From positions 1-13,326 of the forward strand of contig JANDJZ010001433.1 in NCBI GenBank assembly GCA_027943245.1: a DNA stretch of 13,326 nucleotides. The letters run 5' to 3'. Of this stretch, positions 7,855 to 13,326 are shown in pieces (the first letter of the stretch is position 1; each line of letters starts with the position of its first letter). Made by a program: the position numbers and the translations under genes. The notes below the pieces were generated by a model, which made no database searches, had not been told where the DNA came from, and was given only the letters and a program-made list of their open reading frames with translations. The stretch comes from Acanthamoeba sp. SK_2022b (lineage: Eukaryota; Discosea; Longamoebia; Acanthamoebidae).

Positions 7855-8106
7855 ATGATCGAGCTGCACCACAGCGACGGCCGCGCGTTCTGGGTGAACC
7901 CGGACCTCGTCGAGACGCTCTCGGACGCCGCACCCTGGACCCGCGTGGACCTGGTGAGCGACCGGGCCCTGCTCGTGACCGAGAGCCCGGCCGAGGTGGC
8001 CGCCCTCATCGACGACCACCGGGTCGAGCTGGCGCGCCGCGCCGCCGTCCCGGCCCCGACCGTCGCGCCGCAGCGCGACGCGCAGGTCATCGCGCTGCAC
8101 CGCTGA
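7855..8106 (+). CDS. FlbD/SwrD-like small protein, outside any flagellar cluster
   Basis: 83 aa, beginning MIELHHSDGRAFWVNPDLVETL. The pattern MIxLxxxxGxxFxxNxDLIExI, followed by a T-x-V-x-L strand and a V-x-E-S-x-x-E-V segment, is that of the FlbD family (SwrD in Bacillus, linked to flagellar motor power). Residues 1-57 cover the domain; the tail (about 58-83) is Ala/Arg/Pro-rich and ends in VIALHR. ATG 7855 has a strong purine-rich Shine-Dalgarno; longer in-frame upstream starts lack one. Most flbD genes lie among flagellar genes. Here the neighbours are OsmC and a Cache/GntR/ABC locus, so the role is open. It ends in a strong terminator. Confidence 0.75.
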   Translation: MIELHHSDGRAFWVNPDLVETLSDAAPWTRVDLVSDRALLVTESPAEVAALIDDHRVELARRAAVPAPTVAPQRDAQVIALHR

Positions 8107-8120
8107 CCGCACCCGCTCCA

Positions 8121-8159
8121 CGACGAGGGCACCCGGCCGCCGGCGGGGTGCCCTCGTCG
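8121..8159. terminator. Bidirectional terminator hairpin, FlbD-like / Cache genes
   Basis: Perfect 14-bp arms CGACGAGGGCACCC (8121-8134) and GGGTGCCCTCGTCG (8146-8159) around an 11-base GC-rich loop. It lies 14 bases after the FlbD-like stop and immediately before the stop of the convergent Cache gene, so it can end both transcripts. No U-tract. Confidence 0.9.
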
Positions 8160-8161
8160 CG

Positions 8162-8830
8162 TCAGGCGTAGACGTCCAGCGGGAGCCCGCGGCACGGCCG
8201 GCTGACGGCGTACGCGTGCGGGTCGACGGGCTCGCCGGCGAACACCTGCGGCTGGGCCGAGAGCACGGCGCGGTGGTGCCGGTTGGCCAGGGTCGCCCCG
8301 GCGCCCGCGAAGGTCGCGAGCAGCGACTTCTCCACCGTGGAGGCGAGCACGTCGGCGCCCATGACGCCGAGCATGCGGCCGCCGCGGGTGACGGGCACGG
8401 TGATGGTCAGCGTCAGCTCGTCGGTGCACACGTAGTCGACGTACGGGCCCGTCACGTGCGACGCGCCGGTGCGCAGCGGCGTGCGGAACCACTCCTGGCG
8501 GCTGTAGTCGGTGGACTGCACGAGCGCGGGGGAGCGCGTGAGCGGCTCCTTGCCGTCGCCCTGCCACCAGGCCAGCAGGTAGTCGTCGTCGGCGAGCAGG
8601 CCGGGCGTGACGACGAAGCCCGCGCCCATCGCATGGGCGTCGGCCAGCACCTCGAGCGCGAGCGGGCGCGCGGCGCGCAGCAGCGCGTCCGAGGCGGGCG
8701 GCTCGTCGAACAGCGGCACGAGGCGCTGGCCCAGCGAGGTCAGCGTCGACTGCAGCGGGTGGAAGAACTCCTCGACAGCCCGGACGCAGTCGTCGACGGA
8801 GGTGACGTGGGTGGTCGACATGGGCCTCAC
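8162..8830 (-). CDS. Soluble single Cache (PDC-like) domain protein
   Basis: 222 aa with no signal peptide, membrane helix or recognisable output domain. The Cache/PDC signature is in the middle: STDYSRQEWFRTPLRTG (106-122), then GPYVDYVCTDELTLTITVPV (128-147) and a GRMLGVMGADV strand (151-161). Such domains normally sense small molecules outside the cell in receptors; here the whole protein is apparently cytosolic. Aromatic/Arg residues Tyr109, Arg111, Trp114 and Tyr130 resemble the pocket of amino-acid or amine-binding Cache domains, but the spacing is not exact. The start is probably GTG 8830, which overlaps the GntR stop (GTGA) and has GAGGA four bases upstream; ATG 8821 is the alternative. 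The coupling to the regulator suggests a shared function. Confidence 0.82.
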   Translation of the reverse strand: MRPMSTTHVTSVDDCVRAVEEFFHPLQSTLTSLGQRLVPLFDEPPASDALLRAARPLALEVLADAHAMGAGFVVTPGLLADDDYLLAWWQGDGKEPLTRSPALVQSTDYSRQEWFRTPLRTGASHVTGPYVDYVCTDELTLTITVPVTRGGRMLGVMGADVLASTVEKSLLATFAGAGATLANRHHRAVLSAQPQVFAGEPVDPHAYAVSRPCRGLPLDVYA

Positions 8831-9570
8831 CGGATCCTCGAGTGAAGCTCGGCGAGCTCGCCGAGCGCCTGGCGGACGCGCGTCCGCATCTGCTGACGGG
8901 CCGCGGCCGCGTCGTGCGCCGCGACCGCGTCCAGGAGCGCGACCTGGTGGGCGCGCACCGTCTCCTGATGGTCGGCCGCCGCCAGGGGCAGGCGCAGCAG
9001 CACCCCGAACTCCGACTCCACCCGCATGACGTCGCGCGCCAGCCGGGCCGAGTGCGTCAGCGCGGCCAGGGCGACGTGCAGCTCGGTGTCGGCGTGCCGC
9101 ACCGACCCGACGTCGTCGACGTGCTCGGGCAGCACGATCTCGCGCAGGTCCTCGGTCTCCTCGGGGTTCGCCCGCTCGGCGGCGAGCTCCGCGCAGCCGG
9201 CCAGGATCGTGGCGTAGTGCACGCCCCGGTCGGCCAGGTCGACGCGGGTCATCGCGGCGAGCCGGTCGTGCAGCCGCTGGTCGTCCTGGCCGTCAGGTCG
9301 TGTGACGAACGAGCCGCCGCCGCGCCCGCGCACGGTGGTCACGAGGCCCTGGGCGCGCAGCGAGACGAGCGCCTCGCGCGCGGTCACGGTCGCGACCCCG
9401 AGCATCGCGGCCAGCTCCGGCTCGCTGGGCAGGCGCTCGCCGTCGGCCAGCAGGCCGGCGTGGATCGCCTCGGCGAGCCGCTGCTCGACGCGCGTGGCCC
9501 GGCCGACGTCGCCGATCGGCGCGAACACCGCGGTGCGGGCGCGCGAGGTCGGGCGGCGGACGATCGCCAT
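8827..9570 (-). CDS. GntR-family transcriptional regulator, FadR subfamily (FCD domain)
   Basis: 247 aa. The winged helix-turn-helix spans about residues 22-92, with the usual GntR wording LLADGERLPSEPELAAMLGV, TVTAREALVSLRAQGLV and a Gly-rich wing RGRGGGSFV. The C-terminal helical FCD ligand domain spans about 110-245; candidate metal/ligand residues are Asp161 and His165 (DTELHVALAALTHS) and His208 (VRAHQVALLDAVAAHD). FadR-type regulators bind palindromes as dimers and release DNA on binding carboxylates or related metabolites. A longer frame exists upstream, but ATG 9570 has AGGAG four bases away, and the extra sequence would run through the promoter and ABC gene. It is divergent from the ABC operon, which is the likely target along with its own gene. 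Confidence 0.93.
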   Translation of the reverse strand: MAIVRRPTSRARTAVFAPIGDVGRATRVEQRLAEAIHAGLLADGERLPSEPELAAMLGVATVTAREALVSLRAQGLVTTVRGRGGGSFVTRPDGQDDQRLHDRLAAMTRVDLADRGVHYATILAGCAELAAERANPEETEDLREIVLPEHVDDVGSVRHADTELHVALAALTHSARLARDVMRVESEFGVLLRLPLAAADHQETVRAHQVALLDAVAAHDAAAARQQMRTRVRQALGELAELHSRIR

Positions 9571-9601
9571 CGGTCTCCTGGTGGGGCGTGGGCGGATCTG
9601 T

Positions 9602-9615
9602 TCACGAGATCGTGA
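9602..9615. promoter_or_regulatory. Palindrome at the gntR transcription start, candidate operator
   Basis: TCACGA-GA-TCGTGA, six-base arms with a two-base centre. It overlaps the inferred gntR start point (about 9613, minus strand) and lies just upstream of the ABC operon promoter. A dimeric GntR protein bound here would block its own promoter. It does not match the classical FadR TGGTnnnACCA site. Confidence 0.5.
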
Positions 9616-9618
9616 CAG

Positions 9619-9655
9619 AAACCTATGGACATTTAATGTCTGAGTCCATAGGTTT
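9619..9655. promoter_or_regulatory. Mirror-image overlapping promoters / large operator between gntR and the ABC operon
   Basis: Perfect 12-bp arms AAACCTATGGAC (9619-9630) and GTCCATAGGTTT (9644-9655) flank a 13-base spacer. On the plus strand TGGACA (9626-9631), 17 bases, then TAGGTT (9649-9654) forms a -35/-10 pair for the ABC operon. On the minus strand TGGACT (9648-9643), 17 bases, then TAGGTT (9625-9620) forms the same pair for gntR. Nested inside is another palindrome, GACATT-T-AATGTC (9628-9640). A further plus-strand option is GTGACA (9612-9617), 16 bases, TAATGT (9634-9639). 5' UTRs would be about 33 nt (ABC) and 43 nt (gntR). Confidence 0.75.
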
Positions 9656-9693
9656 TCGCTCCAGACCGTGACCCACCGCACACGAGGAGCCCG

Positions 9694-10713
9694 ATGAACC
9701 CGTCCGGACCCCCGCCCGCGATCCGCCTCGTCGGGCTCGAGAAGCACTTCGGCGACGTCCGCGCCGTCGACGGCGTCGACCTGGAGATCGCCGACGGCGA
9801 GTTCTTCTCGATGCTGGGCCCCTCCGGCTCGGGGAAGACGACGGTGCTGCGGCTCGTGGCCGGCTTCGAGCAGCCCACCGCCGGCTCGATCGTCCTGGGC
9901 GGCACCGACGTCACCGGCACCGCGCCGTTCGAGCGCGACGTCAACACCGTCTTCCAGGACTACGCGCTGTTCCCGCACATGGACGTCCTGGAGAACGTCG
10001 CCTACGGGCTGCGCGTCCGCGGCGTCGCCAAGCGCGAGCGGGTCGAGCGGGCCCGCGAGGCGCTCGCGACCGTCCGGCTCGAGCACGTGGCCGACCGGCG
10101 TCCGGCGCAGCTGTCCGGCGGCCAGCGCCAGCGCATCGCCCTGGCCCGCGCCATCGTCGTGCGTCCCAAGGTGCTGCTGCTGGACGAGCCGCTCGGCGCG
10201 CTGGACCTGAAGCTGCGCGAGCAGATGCAGGTCGAGCTCAAGGCGCTGCAGCGCGAGCTGGGCATCACCTTCGTCTTCGTCACGCACGACCAGGAGGAGG
10301 CGCTGACCCTCAGCGACCGCATCGCGGTGTTCAACGACGGGCGCATCGTGCAGCTCGGCACCCCGCAGGAGATCTACGAGGCGCCGCAGGACGAGTACGT
10401 GGCGACCTTCGTCGGCACCTCCAACCTCTTCGGACCCGAGGAGTCCCGCGCCGTGCTCGGTCGCGAGGGCCGCTTCGCGCTGCGCCCGGAGAAGATCAGC
10501 CTCTCCGACGGCGACGTCCCGGCCGGCGCGGTCAGCGCCGTCGGCGTCGTCGCGGAGACCATCTACCTCGGCACCGGACGGCGCGTCGTCGTCGACCTGG
10601 AGTCGGGGCCGCGGCTGGTGGTGCTCGAGCCGAGCACCACCCGGGCCGCGGTCGAACGGGGCGACAAGGTCGTCGCCGCGTGGCGCCCGGACGACCTCGT
10701 GGCGCTGTCCTGA
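9694..10713 (+). CDS. ABC transporter ATP-binding protein, polyamine (PotA) type
   Basis: 339 aa, the length of PotA/FbpC-like importers. Walker A GPSGSGKT is at 42-49, the Q-loop FQDYALFPH at 87-95, signature LSGGQ at 140-144, Walker B VLLLDEP at 160-166, D-loop near LGALD (167-171) and the H-loop His198 in VTHDQEEA. Residues about 240-339 form a TOBE-type regulatory domain ([28 protein letters not shown]). It energises import through the two permeases encoded downstream. ATG 9694 has GAGGAG five bases upstream. First gene of the operon, transcribed from the divergent promoter shared with gntR. Confidence 0.95.
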   Translation: MNPSGPPPAIRLVGLEKHFGDVRAVDGVDLEIADGEFFSMLGPSGSGKTTVLRLVAGFEQPTAGSIVLGGTDVTGTAPFERDVNTVFQDYALFPHMDVLENVAYGLRVRGVAKRERVERAREALATVRLEHVADRRPAQLSGGQRQRIALARAIVVRPKVLLLDEPLGALDLKLREQMQVELKALQRELGITFVFVTHDQEEALTLSDRIAVFNDGRIVQLGTPQEIYEAPQDEYVATFVGTSNLFGPEESRAVLGREGRFALRPEKISLSDGDVPAGAVSAVGVVAETIYLGTGRRVVVDLESGPRLVVLEPSTTRAAVERGDKVVAAWRPDDLVALS

Positions 10714-10742
10714 ATCCCACCCGCAACAGAAAGGGGTCCGCG

Positions 10743-11915
10743 ATGACCCTCACCCGCAGGAACGGACGTCTCGGCGCACTCGCCGTGGCGCTGGGCTGCA
10801 GCCTCGCGCTGAGCGCGTGCGGCGGCGGCTCGTCCGACGACGACGCCGCCGGCCCGCTGAAGGAGCTGGGCAAGTCCGAGGGACAGGTCTCGATCCTGGC
10901 CTGGCCCGGCTACGTCGAGGACGGCAGCAACGACCCGAACGCCGACTGGGTGTCCAGCTTCGAGAAGAAGACCGGCTGCCAGGTCACGAGCAAGGTCTAC
11001 GGCACGTCCGACGAGGCCTTCAACCTGGCCAAGAGCGGCGAGTACGACGTCATCGCCGCGTCCGGCGACCTGACGCTGCGCATGATCGCGTCCAAGCAGG
11101 CCGCCGAGGTGAACACCGACCTGGTGCCCAACTACGAGAAGGTCTTCGACTTCCTCAAGGACCAGGAGTGGAACACCGTCGACGGGAAGAACTACGGCGT
11201 CCCGCACGGCTACGGCGCCAACCTGCTCATGTACAACAGCGACGTCGTCAAGACCGAGCCGACGTCCTGGGACGTCGTGTTCGACAAGGGCTCGCAGTAC
11301 AAGGGCAAGGTCACGGCCTACGACTCGCCCATCTACATCGCCGACGCGGCCATGTACCTCATGGCCACGCAGCCCGACCTGGGCATCGAGAACCCGTACG
11401 CCCTCGACGAGGACCAGCTGGCGGCGGCGGTGGACCTGCTCAAGGCCCAGCGCGCCAACGTCGGCGAGTACTGGTCGGACTACCTCACGGAGGCGCAGGC
11501 GTTCAAGACCGGCGACTCGGTGGTCGGCACGACCTGGCAGGTCATCGCCAACACGATCGACCAGCCGAACGTCAAGGTGACCGTGCCCGAGGAGGGCGTC
11601 ACCGGCTGGAACGACACCTGGATGGTCTCGGCCAAGGCGAAGAACCCCAACTGCGCCTACCAGTGGCTGAACCACATCGAGGACCCCGAGATCAACGCCC
11701 AGGCCACGCAGTACTTCGGCGAGTCGCCGAACAGCCAGGAGGCGTGCGAGTTCGCCGAGCCCGGCTTCTGCGAGTCCTACCACGCCGGTGACAAGGAGTA
11801 CTCGGACAAGATCTGGTACTGGCGCACGCCGATCGAGGACTGCCTGGACGGTCGCACGGAGAAGTGCACCGACTACTCGGACTGGACCAAGGCCTGGACC
11901 GAGATCAAGGGCTGA
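10743..11915 (+). CDS. Lipoprotein substrate-binding protein, PotD-like
   Basis: 390 aa. Residues 1-25 are a lipoprotein signal with twin Arg at 5-6, a hydrophobic core and lipobox LSAC (mature Cys26), followed by a Gly/Ser/Asp linker. The mature part starts with ILAWPGYVEDG, similar to the N-terminal strand of PotD/PotF-type polyamine-binding proteins; LLMYNSDVV and the WNDTWMV region fit a two-lobe class D fold. Six further cysteines (Cys79, and one each in NPNC, EAC, GFC, EDC and EKC) could form three disulfides, which is more than usual. The ligand cannot be named; polyamine, amine or amino-acid derivative are possible. ATG 10743 follows AAAGGGG six bases upstream; an upstream in-frame extension would overlap the ATPase gene and spoil the signal peptide. 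Confidence 0.93.
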   Translation: MTLTRRNGRLGALAVALGCSLALSACGGGSSDDDAAGPLKELGKSEGQVSILAWPGYVEDGSNDPNADWVSSFEKKTGCQVTSKVYGTSDEAFNLAKSGEYDVIAASGDLTLRMIASKQAAEVNTDLVPNYEKVFDFLKDQEWNTVDGKNYGVPHGYGANLLMYNSDVVKTEPTSWDVVFDKGSQYKGKVTAYDSPIYIADAAMYLMATQPDLGIENPYALDEDQLAAAVDLLKAQRANVGEYWSDYLTEAQAFKTGDSVVGTTWQVIANTIDQPNVKVTVPEEGVTGWNDTWMVSAKAKNPNCAYQWLNHIEDPEINAQATQYFGESPNSQEACEFAEPGFCESYHAGDKEYSDKIWYWRTPIEDCLDGRTEKCTDYSDWTKAWTEIKG

Positions 11916-11916
11916 C

Positions 11917-12825
11917 GTGACCGCCTCCAGCACGCCCGTGGTGGCCGCCCCCTCGGGGGCGGCCACCCGCCGGGCCTCCTCGTTCCTGGCCACGCGTCCG
12001 CGCGTGCGGCTCGGCCTGCTCCTGGCCGCCCCGCTGACCTGGCTCGTCCTCGTCTACGTCGTCGCGCTCGCCGCGCTGCTCGTCACCGCCCTGTGGTCGG
12101 TCGACAGCTTCACCGGCGAGATCGACCGCAGCCTCACCCTCGACAACCTGCGCGAGCTCGCCACGACGTCGCTGTACCGCACGGTCACGCTTCGCACGCT
12201 CGGCGTCGCGGCGCTGGTGACGGTCATCGACGTGCTCATCGCGCTGCCGATCGCCTTCTACATGGCCAAGGTGGCGTCCCCGCGGGCCCGGCGGATGCTC
12301 GTCGTCGCCGTCCTGACGCCGCTGTGGGCCAGCTACCTGGTCAAGGCGTTCGCCTGGCGCTCGATGCTGAGCGAGGGCGGGCTCGTGGACTGGGTGCTCG
12401 ACCCGTTCGGCGCCAGCACGCCCGGCTACGGCCTCACCGCCGTGGTGCTGACGCAGGCCTACATCTGGCTGCCCTACGTCATCCTGCCCATCTACGCCGG
12501 CATGGAGCGGGTGCCCGACTCGCTGCTCGAGGCGGCCGGCGACCTGGGTGCGTCCTCGGGCCGGACGACCCGCACGGTCGTGCTGCCGCTCGTGCTGCCC
12601 GCGGTCATCGCCGGGTCGATCTTCAGCTTCTCGCTGACGCTGGGCGACTACATCAGCGTCAACATCGTCGGCGGCGCGAACCAGATGCTCGGCAACCTCG
12701 TCTACACGAACGTCGGCGCGGCCAACAACCTGCCGCTGGCGGCCGCGATCGCGCTCGTGCCCATCGTCATCATGCTCGGCTACCTGGCCGCGGTGCGCCG
12801 CACCGGCGCGCTGGACAACCTGTAG
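11917..12825 (+). CDS. ABC transporter permease 1, PotB-like
   Basis: 302 aa from GTG 11917, one base after the binding-protein stop. AAGGG inside the end of the preceding gene is the likely ribosome-binding site, implying translational coupling. The first 28 residues are polar, then about six transmembrane helices follow at roughly 31-60, 93-118, 127-148, 172-195, 223-246 and 271-293. The EAA loop that docks on the ATPase reads LLEAAGDLGASSGRTTRTVVLPLVLPA (203-229), with conserved E205, A206, A207 and G211. This is the membrane half-channel of the importer. The polar N-terminus is encoded by a large perfect hairpin (separate entry). Confidence 0.93.
   Translation: MTASSTPVVAAPSGAATRRASSFLATRPRVRLGLLLAAPLTWLVLVYVVALAALLVTALWSVDSFTGEIDRSLTLDNLRELATTSLYRTVTLRTLGVAALVTVIDVLIALPIAFYMAKVASPRARRMLVVAVLTPLWASYLVKAFAWRSMLSEGGLVDWVLDPFGASTPGYGLTAVVLTQAYIWLPYVILPIYAGMERVPDSLLEAAGDLGASSGRTTRTVVLPLVLPAVIAGSIFSFSLTLGDYISVNIVGGANQMLGNLVYTNVGAANNLPLAAAIALVPIVIMLGYLAAVRRTGALDNL
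11940..11967 (+). repeat. 13-bp-arm hairpin within the first codons of permease 1
   Basis: GGTGGCCGCCCCC (11940-11952) and GGGGGCGGCCACC (11955-11967) are perfect complements with only TC between them, giving at least a 12-bp stem with a CTCG loop. It covers codons 8-17, which encode low-complexity VAAPSGAAT. The position, right after the highly expressed binding-protein gene, suggests mRNA stabilisation or partial termination that lowers permease output. Confidence 0.8.
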
Positions 12826-12840
12826 GAACGGGAGACCCTC

Positions 12841-13326
12841 GTGACCCTCAGCCCGCTCACCCGCCGGCTCCTGGCCGGCGTCACCGGCCTGGTGCTGCTC
12901 GTCATGTACGCGCCGCTGCTCGTCGTGGTGCTCAACTCGTTCAACGCCGACCCGTCGATGACGTGGCCGCCGGAGAACCTCACGACCGACTGGTGGGTGC
13001 GGGCGTTCCACAGCCAGGGCGCCCGCGACGCGGTGCTCACCAGCGTGCAGGTCGCGATCGCGTCGACCGCGGTGGCGCTCGTGCTGGGGACGCTCATCGC
13101 GTTCGGCCTGCAGCGGTTCGACTTCTTCGGCAAGAACACGGTCAACCTGCTGGTGATCCTGCCGATCGCGCTGCCCGGCATCGTCACCGGCATCGCCCTC
13201 AACAACGCCTTCCGCGGGATCATGGGCGTGCAGCTGTCGATCGTCACGGTGATCGTCGCCCACGCGACCTTCTGCATCGTCACGGTGTTCAACAACGTCA
13301 TCGCCCGGCTGCGGCGCATGGGCGGC
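12841..13326 (+). CDS. ABC transporter permease 2, PotC-like (3' end outside window)
   Basis: 162 codons from GTG 12841 to the window edge. The start is backed by GGGAG seven bases upstream and lies 15 bases after the permease 1 stop. Residues 9-31 form the first helix (LLAGVTGLVLLVMYAPLLVVVLN is cut here at its ends), with NSFNADPSMTWPPENLTTDWW after it, a wording typical of PotC. Helices follow at about 69-90, 101-121 and 132-152. The sequence ends at RLRRMGG, just where the EAA loop should begin, so the ATPase-docking motif and last two helices are missing. Family length is about 265-280 aa. Further operon genes that might reveal the substrate lie beyond the edge. Confidence 0.92.
   Translation, partial: MTLSPLTRRLLAGVTGLVLLVMYAPLLVVVLNSFNADPSMTWPPENLTTDWWVRAFHSQGARDAVLTSVQVAIASTAVALVLGTLIAFGLQRFDFFGKNTVNLLVILPIALPGIVTGIALNNAFRGIMGVQLSIVTVIVAHATFCIVTVFNNVIARLRRMGG

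Noticed and set aside
10680..10742. Upstream in-frame extension of the binding protein
   Set aside because: It would overlap the ATPase gene and bury the lipoprotein signal peptide 21 residues inside; ATG 10743 has a good ribosome-binding site.
12004..12006. GTG at codon 30 as the true permease 1 start, placing the hairpin in an untranslated gap
   Set aside because: It lacks a Shine-Dalgarno, and GTG 11917 has one with tight coupling to the preceding stop. Kept in mind as a less likely option.
1..13326. CRISPR arrays, tRNA/rRNA genes, insertion sequences, defence or phage genes
   Set aside because: I read both strands and saw no spaced direct repeats, cloverleaf arms, terminal inverted repeats with a transposase, or phage-type proteins.

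Overview
The window is a very GC-rich chromosomal segment with near-total G/C at third codon positions. A WhiB protein, a fused E2-E1 2-oxoglutarate dehydrogenase of the Kgd type, GTG starts and TAnnnT-type -10 boxes all point to an actinobacterium. My best guess is the Nocardioidaceae/Propionibacteriales, but nothing here proves the family. I see no RNA gene, insertion sequence, prophage or CRISPR array.

Left part (1-3055). The 5' portion of a whiB1 orthologue runs leftward off the edge. Divergent from it is a small four-helix membrane protein gene with what looks like a leaderless promoter. A two-gene unit follows on the plus strand: NAD(P)-malic enzyme and a zinc-free quinone-oxidoreductase-like MDR protein. 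The MDR gene holds a sharp island of A/T-ending codons containing a perfect 9-bp inverted repeat.

Middle (3056-8161). A strong bidirectional hairpin separates the MDR gene from the convergent kgd operon: kgd (1255 aa) and a 58-aa DUF6104-like gene read leftward. Upstream lie an OsmC-family thiol peroxidase (minus) and a divergent, isolated FlbD-like gene (plus) that ends in a second strong hairpin. Malic enzyme and Kgd both act around the TCA cycle and anaplerosis, but on opposite strands with separate promoters.

Right part (8162-13326). This is a self-contained transport locus. A FadR-type GntR regulator and a soluble single-Cache-domain protein, with overlapping stop and start, are transcribed leftward. 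Divergent from them is a polyamine-type (PotABCD-like) ABC operon: ATPase, Cys-rich lipoprotein binding protein, permease 1 and permease 2 (cut by the window end). The 123-bp gap between the two units holds a 12-bp perfect inverted repeat whose arms form two mirror-image overlapping promoters, plus a second 14-bp palindrome. The simplest reading is substrate-responsive control of uptake by the GntR protein, perhaps helped by the Cache protein as a cytosolic ligand sensor. The substrate is not determined by the sequence.

The least ordinary signals are the mirror-image promoter/operator, the GntR-Cache pair with no membrane or output domain, the codon island with its inverted repeat, and a 13-bp-arm hairpin embedded in the first codons of permease 1.
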